Shown: positions 42,639 to 51,236 of the stretch, in pieces
Position numbering within the stretch: the stretch's first letter is position 1
Layout of the letters: the number at the start of each line of letters is the position of its first letter
Origin: UMGS1590 sp900552455
Lineage (GTDB): Bacteria > Bacillota > Peptococcia > Peptococcales > Peptococcaceae
Assembly (NCBI GenBank): GCA_963931105.1
Contig: OZ007004.1
Location: forward strand, 1,116,001-1,180,000
Direction of reading: 5' to 3'
Length of the DNA stretch: 64,000 nt
Notes under the pieces: generated by a model
Seen by the model: only the letters and a program-made list of their open reading frames with translations
The model's database searches: none
What the model was told of the DNA's origin: nothing
Program-made: the position numbers and the translations under genes

Positions 42639-43516
42639 TCAACGGTCGGCGTTTGTGCCGTGGAGCGAGACGATGAGCACGCTCGCGAGCACAAGACAGG
42701 CACCGAAAATTCCCTGCAGCGACAGCCATTCGCCGAGAATGAGAAAGGCGTAGAAGGAGCCAAACACAGGCTCCATCGAAAAGATCACCGCCGTATTTTC
42801 TGGCGTTGTGAAAGCCTGCGCGAAAGGCTGCGCAATGAACGCGAAGGCGCTGCAGAAAAGCGTCAGACAGAGGATGGCGCCCCACTCTGCAAAACCTTGC
42901 GGCATGACAGAATCGGCGAGAAAGATGGTGCAGAGAATGCCCATCACGCTCATGACGATGATCTGGATGACACCGAGCACGATGCCGTCCTCTTTGTGGG
43001 CGTAGTCGTCAGTGAGGATGATAAAGACAGCGTAGAGCACGCCACCAGCCAGACAAAGCAGCGCGCCGGCGGAGAGATGGAGCCCATCTTTCAGCGAGAG
43101 CAGCGCGATGCCGACAGCAGCCATGCCTGTGCAGAGCAGAATGACAGGCTCCGGCAGCTGACGATGACGCAGCGTCTGCAGGAGCGGCACGAAAACAAAG
43201 GCGGTGCTTGTGAGAAAAGCAGCCGTGGAGGCTTCTGTCACGAGGAGCCCGTAGAAAATGCCGAGGCTGCTGACAAAAGCGATGAGACCGAGAATGATGC
43301 CGTGGCGCGAGCGAGTCGCCGACGAAAAAGCGGCACGCAGAGCAGACCAGCCAGCGTGTAGCGAATGGCCATCACTTCCAGCGGCGGCACGCCGGCACCG
43401 GCGATTTTGTTCATCACGTAGGACATGCCCCAGAACATGGTGCAGAGCGCCAGCAGCAGATTTGCGCTGCCGCGGCTCATGCCGACGCGTTGCAGACGTT
43501 TGCGCAGAAAACCCAT
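42639..43516 (-). pseudogene. EamA/DMT family transporter, frameshifted
   Basis: Paralogue of the preceding transporter. The N-terminal part (MGFLRKRLQRVGMSRGSANL onward, to FRRRLA) is read from the ATG at 43516 behind AAAGGAGG. The rest (HGIILGLIAFVSSLGIFYG to the end) is in the frame shifted by -1. The break lies around 43300-43330, near a run of five T on the coding strand (43325-43329). The gene length of 878 bases is not a multiple of three. Alignment to the intact paralogue shows both halves are otherwise complete. Causes could be recent inactivation, a sequencing error or phase variation. Confidence 0.8.
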
Positions 43517-43718
43517 GGCTGTTCCTCCTTTTTTTGAAAATCATTTCGCGTGAAAAGATATTTCTGTCCCTATCATAGCAAAGAGATTTTGCCGTGCGAA
43601 AGAGGGGAAAACATAAAGAGTGAGAAAATCTTTTTATCGATCGCGCGCGGGATTTGTCGGTTTATTTCTCCCAGCATTGCGGTATAATAGGGGCAATGAA
43701 CAGAAGGAGGCGACAAAA

Positions 43719-44837
43719 ATGAGTAAAGAAGCAGAGCGCGAGCAGGTGATCGTGCGGACGAGCATGATCGGCATCCTCGCGAATATTGTGCTGGTCATTT
43801 TCAAAGCGCTGGTGGGTTTTGCTTCCGGCTCCATCGCCATCATTCTCGATGCTGTCAACAATCTCACCGATGTGCTCTCGAGCGTGATCACCATTATCGG
43901 CACCAAGCTGGCAAACCGTGCGCCGGACAAAGGACATCCTGTCGGTCACGGGCGCATGGAATATCTGACGACGATGGTCGTCGCCGTCGTCATTCTCTAC
44001 GCTGGTATCACAGCGCTGATGGAATCGGCAAAGAAGATCCTCCATCCCGAAGCAGCGAGCTACAACGTCGTGACGTTGGTGGTGCTCGTCGGCGCCATCG
44101 TTATCAAGCTGACGCTCGGACGTTACGTGCGTCGGAAAGGAAAAATGGTCGAGTCTGGCGCGCTCGAAGCCAGCGGCCTCGATGCCATGTACGACGCCGT
44201 CATTTCTCTCTCGGTGCTCGTCACCGCGCTGCTCTATATTGGCACCGGGCTCAGCCTCGAAGCCTGGGTCGGCGTGGTGATCGCGCTTTTCATCATCAAG
44301 AGCGGGTTTGAGATGATCGGCGAAGCGGTCAATTCTGTGATGGGCGCGCGCGTCAGCGGCAATCTCTCCAAAGCCGTCAAGGCCACCGTCGCCGAGGAGC
44401 CAGGCGTCATGGGTGCGTACGATCTTTTTCTCAACGACTACGGCCCCGGCAATTATTACGGCTCCGTGCATGTGGAGGTACCGGAAACCATGACCGCCGA
44501 CGAGATCGACCACATGAGCCACCATATTCAGGAGCGCGTGCTCAAAAAACATGGCATCGTCATCACCACCGTCGGCGTCTACGCCTACAACACGACGAAC
44601 GCTGAAGCCATCAATATGCGCGAAACCGTGCGCAAGCTTGTCATGGCGCACAAGGGCGTCATTCAGATGCACGGTTTTTACGCCAACCACGCTGAAAAAC
44701 ACATACATTTTGATGTCATCATTTCGTTCAATATTCACGACCGCGAATCGCTCCGCCAGCACATCGTTGAGGATGTGCAGAAGCGTTATCCTGGCTGGAG
44801 CGTGTTCACCAATCTCGATATCGATATGAGCGATTGA
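43719..44837 (+). CDS. Cation diffusion facilitator family transporter
   Basis: 372 residues with six N-terminal helices. SIAIILDAVNNLTDVLSSVI carries the family's metal-site Asp/Asn pattern in helix 2, GHPVGHGRMEYL follows, and LDAMYDAVISL is the helix-5 site. The cytoplasmic C-terminal domain (about 210-372) is histidine-containing. Exports Zn2+, Mn2+, Fe2+ or similar; metal not decidable. Start is the ATG at 43719 behind AAGGAGG; TATAAT at 43683-43688 is the likely -10. Confidence 0.92.
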   Translation: MSKEAEREQVIVRTSMIGILANIVLVIFKALVGFASGSIAIILDAVNNLTDVLSSVITIIGTKLANRAPDKGHPVGHGRMEYLTTMVVAVVILYAGITALMESAKKILHPEAASYNVVTLVVLVGAIVIKLTLGRYVRRKGKMVESGALEASGLDAMYDAVISLSVLVTALLYIGTGLSLEAWVGVVIALFIIKSGFEMIGEAVNSVMGARVSGNLSKAVKATVAEEPGVMGAYDLFLNDYGPGNYYGSVHVEVPETMTADEIDHMSHHIQERVLKKHGIVITTVGVYAYNTTNAEAINMRETVRKLVMAHKGVIQMHGFYANHAEKHIHFDVIISFNIHDRESLRQHIVEDVQKRYPGWSVFTNLDIDMSD

Positions 44838-44853
44838 CAGGTCAAAAGTGCTC

Positions 44854-44899
44854 GTAAAAAGTGCTCTTATAGCAGCTGCTGTAAGAGCACTTTTTTTCT
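44854..44899 (+). terminator. Rho-independent terminator after the CDF gene
   Basis: AAAGTGCTCTTA pairs with TAAGAGCACTTT, followed by a long T-run. Confidence 0.88.
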
Positions 44900-44921
44900 T
44901 GAAAAAACACTCGATGTACTA

Positions 44922-44950
44922 TTGACTACAACAGTACTGTGTAGTACGAT
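44922..44950 (+). promoter_or_regulatory. Promoter and palindromic operator of padR
   Basis: TTGACT (44922-44927), 17 bases, TACGAT (44945-44950). A 21-base near-perfect palindrome at 44925-44945 (arms ACTACA and TGTAGT around CAGTACTG) covers the spacer. It is a probable PadR autoregulatory site. Confidence 0.72.
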
Positions 44951-44980
44951 GTATATGGATCAAACGAGGGAGGGGTCGAT

Positions 44981-45313
44981 ATGAACCTGGACAAATGGAA
45001 AAGTCAGATCGTCCGCGGCACGCTGGAATACTGTGTGTTGCTGATGCTGGGCGACAGAACCCGCTACGGCTATGAGATCCTGCAGGAATTAGAGCGCTAC
45101 CCGATCATCTCGTCTACAGAGAGCACGGTGTATCCGCTCTTGCGTCGGCTGCAGAAGGAAGGCTATTTGCAGTCGACCTGGCAGGAATCTGAGGAAGGCC
45201 TACCGCCGCGAAAATATTACGCGCTCACTGCAGAAGGTGAGGCTTATGTGGCGGCGATGGACGAGGAATGGAACAATCTGCTGCAAGCGATCACGGAATT
45301 GAGAGGAGAATAG
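44981..45313 (+). CDS. PadR family transcriptional regulator
   Basis: 110 residues, PadR-s1 type: RGTLEYCVLLMLGDRTRYGY opens the winged helix, then STVYPLLRRLQKEGYL and PPRKYYALTAEG. ATG follows GAGGGAGGGG. It is three bases upstream of the HAAS-domain gene, a standard pairing in Firmicutes in which PadR controls the downstream membrane protein. Confidence 0.94.
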   Translation: MNLDKWKSQIVRGTLEYCVLLMLGDRTRYGYEILQELERYPIISSTESTVYPLLRRLQKEGYLQSTWQESEEGLPPRKYYALTAEGEAYVAAMDEEWNNLLQAITELRGE

Positions 45314-45316
45314 ATC

Positions 45317-45886
45317 ATGGATGCAAAATTGGAAAAATATCTGGACACCGTCGATAAACATCTGAAACCGCTGCCAGTTTCGGAGCGCGTCGACATCGTC
45401 AAAGAGGTCAAGGCTTCGATGCAGGAAATGCAGGCCGAGGGACTTTCGAGCGAACAGATCCTCGCCCGGCTCGGCGACGCGAAGGATTTCGCCCGCGCTT
45501 ATCTCGGCGATCTGCTGGCAGAATCGAACGGTTTCAGCTGGACGCGCGTGCTCACTGTCTGCGCATTTTACAGCCTCGTCGGATTTTCCGGCATGATCGT
45601 CATCCCGTGTCTGGCGATCATGCCGCCGGTCTTCGTTCTCTGTGGCATTTTCTGCCCAATCGCCGGCACCGCCAAGCTGATCGACTATCTGCTCGATCTC
45701 GGCATTCCGTGGATGGACAACGTCGGCGTGTTTCTCGCCGGACCAGATCCCCTCGGCCCTGTGCCAACGTTCTTCTTTCTGCTCGTGCTCGGCGCATTGC
45801 TCATTCTCGCCGGCGTTTTCTGCTGGAAAGCGCTTGTTGGCTACTGCAAGAAGGTTGGACAGGTCAAACGAAATCTCTCGATTTAA
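45317..45886 (+). CDS. HAAS/DUF1700 domain membrane protein
   Basis: 189 residues. The N-terminal cytosolic HAAS domain (about 1-75, DKHLKPLPVSERVDIVKEVK and LGDAKDFARAYLGDLLAE) is followed by four hydrophobic segments. Members accompany PadR regulators; the biochemical role is unknown. Same operon as padR. Confidence 0.88.
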   Translation: MDAKLEKYLDTVDKHLKPLPVSERVDIVKEVKASMQEMQAEGLSSEQILARLGDAKDFARAYLGDLLAESNGFSWTRVLTVCAFYSLVGFSGMIVIPCLAIMPPVFVLCGIFCPIAGTAKLIDYLLDLGIPWMDNVGVFLAGPDPLGPVPTFFFLLVLGALLILAGVFCWKALVGYCKKVGQVKRNLSI

Positions 45887-45916
45887 TTCCTTCATTATAG
45901 ATTGGAAGTGAGGATC

Positions 45917-46642
45917 ATGCGCGCATTCACGCTGAATCGTGATCAGATCAAAGGCATTGCCATGATGACGATGCTCCTCAACCACATTTCGCAGATCTTT
46001 ATGACGTCTGGCACATTCTGGGCGGAACTGTTTCTGGATGTTGGCTGGTTTACGGCGATCACGATGTGTTATTTTCTTGTCGAAGGCTATGCGTATACGC
46101 ACGATAAGCGTCGTTACGCGCTGCGGCTGGCGATTTTTGCTGTGATCTCTCAGCCAGCCTATCTTTTGGCGTTTCCTGAAGAAGGTTGGTATAAGCTGAA
46201 CATTCTTTTCACGCTGCTGCTGAGCTTTGTGATACTTGTGGTGCGCGAACAGATTGCGCGCAAATGCTGGAGAAATCTGGCGATCGTCGGGCTGTTTCTG
46301 GTGTCGCTGGTTTGCGACTGGGCGATTCTGGCGCCAGCGTTCACGCTGCTCTTTGCCTGGGCGGGATGGGATGCGCACAAACGGCCACGTGCTTTTCTCG
46401 CGAGCATCCTGCTTTTCGGTGCGATGAATTTCCTTGGCGGGATCGGGCGCTTCTCACTGGCGCAAAATCTCGGCTACGCCCTTGCGGCGATGAGCGGCCC
46501 GGCGTTGGCAGCGATCGCTATCTGCTGTTTCTACAACGGTCAGCGTGCGACGCGCGGACGCACTGCTGCGAAATGGTTTTTCTATATTTTCTACCCGGCA
46601 CATTTGGCTGTGTTGGGCGTGATCCGTATCATTCTTGCATAA
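45917..46642 (+). CDS. TraX family membrane protein
   Basis: 241 residues, about eight helices. The family start is clear: LNRDQIKGIAMMTMLLNHIS, then YFLVEGYAYTHDKRRYALRL. Named after the F-plasmid pilin acetylase, but in Firmicutes chromosomes its role is unknown and no conjugation genes are near. Start ATG at 45917 follows GAAGTGAGG. It lies 30 bases after the HAAS gene, so it may share its transcript. Confidence 0.9.
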   Translation: MRAFTLNRDQIKGIAMMTMLLNHISQIFMTSGTFWAELFLDVGWFTAITMCYFLVEGYAYTHDKRRYALRLAIFAVISQPAYLLAFPEEGWYKLNILFTLLLSFVILVVREQIARKCWRNLAIVGLFLVSLVCDWAILAPAFTLLFAWAGWDAHKRPRAFLASILLFGAMNFLGGIGRFSLAQNLGYALAAMSGPALAAIAICCFYNGQRATRGRTAAKWFFYIFYPAHLAVLGVIRIILA

Positions 46643-46647
46643 ATAAA

Positions 46648-46680
46648 GCAACCCCCGGACGAAATCGTTCGGGGGTTGTT
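46648..46680. terminator. Bidirectional terminator
   Basis: AACCCCCG-GAC pairs with GTT-CGGGGGTT, between convergent traX and dehydrogenase genes. Confidence 0.8.
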
Positions 46681-46691
46681 GGCGTTTGTGA

Positions 46692-47804
46692 TCAGTACAA
46701 TTCGCGGTAGATGGCTTCGATCTGGTCGCGGGAGAGTGGCACGAAGTTGTTGACGAGCAGGCGCTGCTGGCCGGTGTGGACGGCGTCGGCAAATTCGGCG
46801 ATCTGCGCTTCGGTCATGCCGTATTCGTGGAGCGGTTTTTTCTGGACGAGGTGGTTCAGGAGATCTTCGAGCTTGTCGTAAACGTCTGTCACATCGCAGC
46901 CGAGGATATCTGCCATGCGCGCGTTCAGCACAGCGATCTCGCCATCCTGGCGGATTTTCATGTAGGCGCGCATGACGCCGGTGAACATGGCGTAGTTGGA
47001 TTCACCGTGTGGCACATGGAAGGTGCCGCCGAGGGGATAGCTGAGCGCATGCACAGCGGCGCAGCCAGCGTTGGAGAAAGCAACGCCGGCGTAGGTGCTG
47101 GCGAAGAGAAAATCTTCGAGCAGCGGCTTGCGGGATTCTGGGCCGTCAGCGACGATGGTTTTGAATCCGTTCAGAATGAGATCGATGGCTTTGTAGCTGA
47201 GGAGTTTGCCGATCGGCGTGGCTTTTGGCGAGAGCGCAGATTCGACGGCGTGCACAAGGGCGTCGATGGCGCTGGTGGAAAATGGTTCCATCGGCAGGCT
47301 TTCGAGCAGCTCAGGAATGAGCACGGCGTTGTCCGGGAACATGGCTGGATTGCCGTAGCCGGCTTTGGTGCTGCGGCTGACGAGTGCGAGAGCGGCGACG
47401 CTGGTGACTTCGCTGCCGGTGCCGCAGGTGGTTGGCGCGAGCACGAGCTGGCGCACTTTCGTTGGCTGGCGTTTGCCGTCGTAGAGATCGAGCACCGGCG
47501 TTACCTGGTCGAGCACGAAAAATTTGGCAACGTCGAGCACGCTGCCGCCGCCGACGCCGATGATGCGCTTGTAATCTTTAGTGATGTCGCGGGCCATGGC
47601 TTCGATCATTTCGTCGGTCGGTTCGCCTTTGCCATAATCCTTCGGATAGATGAAATCACATTTCAGATCGAGCGCGGCGAAGAAATCGTCATAGAAATGG
47701 CGGCTGGTGAAAAGCAGGTCCCCTTCGCCGATGGCGAATTCTTCGGCAAACTGTTTGACAGAATCGAGGCAGTGAAGCGTTGGTTTCATTAAAAATTGAC
47801 TCAT
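46692..47804 (-). CDS. 4hbD: Iron-containing alcohol dehydrogenase, 4-hydroxybutyrate dehydrogenase-like
   Basis: Reversibly reduces succinate semialdehyde to 4-hydroxybutyrate with NAD(P)H in succinate or GABA fermentation. 370 residues: nucleotide loop GVGGGSVLDVAKF, PTTCGTGSEVTSV, and metal ligands in AIDALVHAVESALSP, AVHALSYPLGG and HVPHGESNY. The end VHTGQQRLLVNNFVPLSRDQ closely resembles the C. kluyveri enzyme as I remember it. Start is the ATG at 47804 behind AAAGGAGG. Other pathway genes (4HB-CoA transferase, dehydratase) are not in the window, so the call rests on sequence alone. Confidence 0.85.
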   Translation of the reverse strand: MSQFLMKPTLHCLDSVKQFAEEFAIGEGDLLFTSRHFYDDFFAALDLKCDFIYPKDYGKGEPTDEMIEAMARDITKDYKRIIGVGGGSVLDVAKFFVLDQVTPVLDLYDGKRQPTKVRQLVLAPTTCGTGSEVTSVAALALVSRSTKAGYGNPAMFPDNAVLIPELLESLPMEPFSTSAIDALVHAVESALSPKATPIGKLLSYKAIDLILNGFKTIVADGPESRKPLLEDFLFASTYAGVAFSNAGCAAVHALSYPLGGTFHVPHGESNYAMFTGVMRAYMKIRQDGEIAVLNARMADILGCDVTDVYDKLEDLLNHLVQKKPLHEYGMTEAQIAEFADAVHTGQQRLLVNNFVPLSRDQIEAIYRELY

Positions 47805-47838
47805 GAGAGAGCCTCCTTTACGAATAGTTGCTATCTGT

Positions 47839-47867
47839 ATTGTAAAACTTTCGTCGGCGCTCCGCAA
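47839..47867 (-). promoter_or_regulatory. SigA promoter of the 4HbD-like gene
   Basis: On the minus strand TTGCGG (complement of 47862-47867), 17 bases, TACAAT (complement of 47839-47844). Confidence 0.7.
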
Positions 47868-47874
47868 CCGTGGC

Positions 47875-47904
47875 TTGATTCTTACGGCGCGAATGCGCTA
47901 TGAT
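47875..47904 (+). promoter_or_regulatory. SigA promoter of the lipid kinase gene
   Basis: TTGATT (47875-47880), 18 bases, TATGAT (47899-47904), 24 bases before the start codon. It is back to back with the divergent dehydrogenase promoter. Confidence 0.65.
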
Positions 47905-47927
47905 ACGGAGAGAAAGGGGAGAAGATC

Positions 47928-48857
47928 ATGATCACATTTATCGTCAACGAGGCCAGCGGACGTGGGCGCGGCGGAAAGATCTGGCGCGCGCTGCGGCAGG
48001 GAATGCTCGAGCAGGAGCTGCCGTTTCGCGCCTGGTGCACGCGCAGTCCCGGCGAAGCGACGGCACTGGCGCAGCTCGCCTGTCAGGATGCGCAGGAGCT
48101 GCAAAAGCTCGTGGTCGTTGGCGGCGACGGCACGGTGAACGAGGTGTTGAACGGTATCAGCGATTTTTCGCAGATCGCCCTCGGCGTCGTGCCGATCGGC
48201 AGCGGCAACGATTTTGTGCGCGGATTGGGCCTGCCGCGCGATCCCAGGGCGGCGCTGGAGCGCGTTTTCGCAGCCGGCGGCGACGCGCGCATCGATCTTG
48301 GGCAGGTGTGCGTTGACGGCCAGGCGCCGCGACGCTTTGGCATCAGCGCTGGCATCGGCATGGACGCGTGGGTCTGTGCGCAGGTGGATGCGTCGCGCGC
48401 CAAAGCCGGGCTCAATCGTTTTGGCCTTGGCAGCCTCAGCTATGGACTCATGACCCTCTCCGCTGCCTGGAACTTGGAAACTGCGCGTGGCAGCGTGAAG
48501 CTCACAACGCCGCAGGGCGTGCTCACGCGCGATCTGCGCGCGCTCATTTTTCTCGCCTGCATGAATTTTCCATGGGAAGGCGGCGGTGTGCCGATCGCAC
48601 CAGTCGCAGATGCTGCAGATGGCTGTTTCTCCGTCTGCCTCGCCGACGATCTTTCGCGGGCGCAGGTTTTTCGCAAGCTGCCGCTTCTGGCCCTCGGCCG
48701 CCATACGCATACAGAGGGCGTCAGCCTGGTCTCCGCAACGCGCGTGGAGGTGCAGCTGGATACGCCGCTTTTCGTCCACGCCGACGGCGAGGTGCCGGGA
48801 CGTGCGCGCAGCGCCGTGTTCGACGTGTTGCCGCAGCAATTGCGCGTGCTGGTGTGA
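47928..48857 (+). CDS. Diacylglycerol kinase family lipid kinase (DagK/YegS-like)
   Basis: 309 residues. The opening FIVNEASGRGRGGK, VVVGGDGTVNEVLNGI (GGDGT nucleotide motif) and VPIGSGNDFVRGLGLP define the DAGK_cat fold. The C-terminal FVHADGEVPGR is the family's last conserved block. Phosphorylates a lipid alcohol, probably diacylglycerol, recycling lipids released during lipoteichoic acid synthesis. Start ATG follows GGGGAGAAG. Confidence 0.93.
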   Translation: MITFIVNEASGRGRGGKIWRALRQGMLEQELPFRAWCTRSPGEATALAQLACQDAQELQKLVVVGGDGTVNEVLNGISDFSQIALGVVPIGSGNDFVRGLGLPRDPRAALERVFAAGGDARIDLGQVCVDGQAPRRFGISAGIGMDAWVCAQVDASRAKAGLNRFGLGSLSYGLMTLSAAWNLETARGSVKLTTPQGVLTRDLRALIFLACMNFPWEGGGVPIAPVADAADGCFSVCLADDLSRAQVFRKLPLLALGRHTHTEGVSLVSATRVEVQLDTPLFVHADGEVPGRARSAVFDVLPQQLRVLV

Positions 48858-48927
48858 GCCTTCGCTGAAAAATATCGTCCGGCATGTGGTATAATATAGT
48901 CAGCAAAACAAACAGGGAGTGATCGAC

Positions 48928-49740
48928 ATGTATGGAGCGATTCTGGGCGATATGATCGGCGCGCCGTACGAATTTGACCGCGGCGCCAAGGTGAAGGATT
49001 TTCCGCTGTTCAGCGCAGGCTCGCATTTTACCGACGATTCTGTGATGACAGTCGCAGTGGCAGAAGCGCTGATGGCCACCCTCGGCAAGGATGAAAAGGT
49101 TGTGAAGATGGTGCTCATCGACGCCATGCAGCGCTGGGGCAGAAAATATCCAGACGCCGGCTATGGCGCACGTTTTCAGTTGTGGCTGGAGAAGATCAAT
49201 CCGAATCCGTACGGCAGCTACGGCAATGGCTCGGCGATGCGCGTGTCGGCGGCAGGCTGGCTCTACGACAGTCTGGAGGAAACGCGGCGCGTCGCGCGCT
49301 GGACGGCGGAAGTGACGCACAACCATCCGGAAGGCGTGAAGGGCGCGGAGACTGTCGCGAGCGCGATCTTTCTGGCGCGAACCGGCGCTGAGAAAGCGGT
49401 GATCCGCGACTACGTTATGACGAATTTTGGCTACGATCTCTCGCGCAGCTGCGACGAGATCCGTCCGACCTACAGCCATGTCGAAAGCTGTCAGGAAACT
49501 GTGCCAGAAGCGCTCGCCGCTTTTCTCGAGGGCGAGGATTTTGAGGACGTCGTTCGCACAGCCGTCAGCCTCGGCGGTGATTGTGACACCCTCACTTGCA
49601 TCGCCGCCAGCATCGCCGAAGCGTTCTACGGCGTGCCGGAAAATCTCGTCAGCGAATGTCGCGCGCGATTGCCGGAAGAGATGCTGGCCGTGGTCGACCG
49701 TTTTTGGAAAATCGTGGAGAATAGACAAACAGAAGTCTGA
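48928..49740 (+). CDS. ADP-ribosylglycohydrolase family protein (DraG/ARH-like)
   Basis: 270 residues. The di-metal acid motifs are intact: GDMIGAPYEFDRG, FTDDSVMTVAVAEAL and, near the C-terminus, GGDCDTLTCIAASIAEAF. Members remove ADP-ribose from proteins or nucleic acids, or act on related N-glycosides. No ADP-ribosyltransferase gene is in the window. The ATG at 48928 has GGGAGTG upstream; a GTG three codons earlier is within that site. A TATAAT at 48892-48897 is the likely -10. Confidence 0.92.
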   Translation: MYGAILGDMIGAPYEFDRGAKVKDFPLFSAGSHFTDDSVMTVAVAEALMATLGKDEKVVKMVLIDAMQRWGRKYPDAGYGARFQLWLEKINPNPYGSYGNGSAMRVSAAGWLYDSLEETRRVARWTAEVTHNHPEGVKGAETVASAIFLARTGAEKAVIRDYVMTNFGYDLSRSCDEIRPTYSHVESCQETVPEALAAFLEGEDFEDVVRTAVSLGGDCDTLTCIAASIAEAFYGVPENLVSECRARLPEEMLAVVDRFWKIVENRQTEV

Positions 49741-49771
49741 CGACCATGCACGTGCATGATCGTCAGGCTTT
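49737..49771 (+). terminator. Terminator after the ADP-ribosylglycohydrolase gene
   Basis: CTGACGA-C-CATGCA pairs with TGCATG-A-TCGTCAG, beginning within the stop codon region and followed by CTTTTCT. Confidence 0.8.
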
Positions 49772-49841
49772 TCTCGTCATTATCTCGTCGTTTCTCGTCA
49801 TCTCGTCAAAAGTTGACGAGAAAGACGAGAAAGACTATAAT
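49772..49841 (+). promoter_or_regulatory. Array of six TCTCGTCA half-sites over a perfect SigA promoter
   Basis: Direct copies TCTCGTCA or TCTCGTCG start at 49772, 49783, 49793 and 49801. Two inverted copies follow (TGACGAGA at 49814-49821, AGACGAGA at 49823-49830). The fourth and fifth form a perfect inverted repeat, arms TCTCGTCAA/TTGACGAGA, at 49801-49821. The promoter is TTGACG (49813-49818), 17 bases, TATAAT (49836-49841), so the inverted sites cover the -35 and spacer. It is a probable repressor array for the next gene. Confidence 0.82.
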
Positions 49842-49874
49842 ATGATTAGAAGATTAGGTGCGAGGTGAGAGAAA

Positions 49875-51182
49875 ATGTCTTTACAGGAAAGTGAAACAGT
49901 TGAGTTAAAAGCTCGGGTGGTTGACGAGATAAAAAACGAAGTGGTCGCTTTTGCGAACAGCCAGGGCGGGACGCTCTATGTTGGCGTGCTTGATGACGGA
50001 GAGTGGATTGGCGTAGAAGATGTTGACGCGGCGTTGCTGCAGATCAGCAATATGGTGCGTGACGCCATCAAACCGGATGTGACCATGTTTGTTCACTACG
50101 ATGTGTTGGAGCGCGATGGAAAACGTGTGATTTCTGTCAGCGTACAGCGTGGAACGGATCGTCCATATTATCTGGCGAAAAAAGGTCTGCGGCCTGCTGG
50201 TGTGTATGTACGGCAAGGCGCGTCAGCTGCGCCGGCGTCGGACACGGCCATTCGCGAAATGATCAAGGAAACGGATGGTGATCGTTTTGAGGAGATGCGC
50301 GCGTTGGAGCAGGAGCTGACGTTTGTTGCGACAAGTCAGGAATTTGAGCGACGCGGCCTGGTTTTCGGTACAGAGCAGATGCGCACGCTGAAACTCATTA
50401 ATAGTGATGGGCTCTATACCAATTTGGCGCTGCTGCTTTCGGAGCAATGTCCGCACACAATCAAGGTGGCAGTTTTTGAGGGCGAAGATCAAAGCGTGTT
50501 TAAGGATCGCCGAGAATTTTCAGGCTCGCTTTTACATCAGATGAACGAGGCGTATGATTATCTCGATCATTACAATCAGATCCATGCGACGTTTGATAAA
50601 TTGCTGCGCATCGATAGGCGCGACTATCCGGAAGAGGCGTTGCGCGAAGCATTGATGAATCTACTGGTGCACCGTGATTACGCGTTTCACGCAAGTGGAC
50701 TTATTAGCGTCTACACAGATCGCATAGAATTTGTGTCGATTGGCGGTCTTTTGCCGGGTATTCTACTGGAAGATGTGATGGCAGGTGTGTCTGTGTGCAG
50801 AAATCAAAATCTGGCCAATGTGTTTTATCGGCTGCGGCTCATCGAGGCATATGGAACAGGCATCAAAAAGATCATGAATGCTTACGGTGGAACGGAGCTT
50901 ACACCGCTTATTGAAACGACACATAATACCTTTAAGGTGATTCTGCCAAATGTGAATGCAGAAGTCACCACGGAAACTGTGTCCCATTATAATGATGTGG
51001 TGGATGATGAAACGCGCATTGTGTGCTTGGCAAAAGAATGCGGAGTGATCACGCGTGCTGAAGTGGAAGCGCGGCTTGGTATCAGTGCGTCGACGGCAAC
51101 GCGGCTTTTACGCGAAATGACGCAGTCGGGACAACTGATGCGCATAGGAAAAGGAAGGCAGACAAAATATCAATTGAAATAA
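49875..51182 (+). CDS. AlbA_2 (Schlafen-type) domain regulator with ATPase-like and winged-helix domains
   Basis: 435 residues. Residues 1-130 form an AlbA_2 domain (ESETVELKARVVDEIKNEVV, FANSQGGTLYVGVLDDGEW, VYVRQGASAAPASD). Residues about 240-350 resemble the HATPase_c_4 region of RecG-like regulators (EEALREALMNLLVHRDYAFH and YGTGIKKIMNAYGG). The C-terminal 60 residues form a winged helix (ITRAEVEARLGISASTATRL). Such proteins are annotated as transcriptional regulators or defence-associated. The array just upstream suggests it represses itself. Base composition is lower in GC than its neighbours. Confidence 0.88.
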   Translation: MSLQESETVELKARVVDEIKNEVVAFANSQGGTLYVGVLDDGEWIGVEDVDAALLQISNMVRDAIKPDVTMFVHYDVLERDGKRVISVSVQRGTDRPYYLAKKGLRPAGVYVRQGASAAPASDTAIREMIKETDGDRFEEMRALEQELTFVATSQEFERRGLVFGTEQMRTLKLINSDGLYTNLALLLSEQCPHTIKVAVFEGEDQSVFKDRREFSGSLLHQMNEAYDYLDHYNQIHATFDKLLRIDRRDYPEEALREALMNLLVHRDYAFHASGLISVYTDRIEFVSIGGLLPGILLEDVMAGVSVCRNQNLANVFYRLRLIEAYGTGIKKIMNAYGGTELTPLIETTHNTFKVILPNVNAEVTTETVSHYNDVVDDETRIVCLAKECGVITRAEVEARLGISASTATRLLREMTQSGQLMRIGKGRQTKYQLK

Positions 51183-51184
51183 AT

Positions 51185-51232
51185 GAACGCGCGCTGAGCG
51201 ACATTTTAGAATGTTACTCAGCGCGCGTTTTG
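51185..51232. terminator. Bidirectional terminator
   Basis: ACGCGCGCTGAG pairs with CTCAGCGCGCGT, with an inner ACATT/AATGT helix, then TTTTG. Serves the AlbA_2 gene and the convergent ABC operon. Confidence 0.85.
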
Positions 51233-51236
51233 CTGG

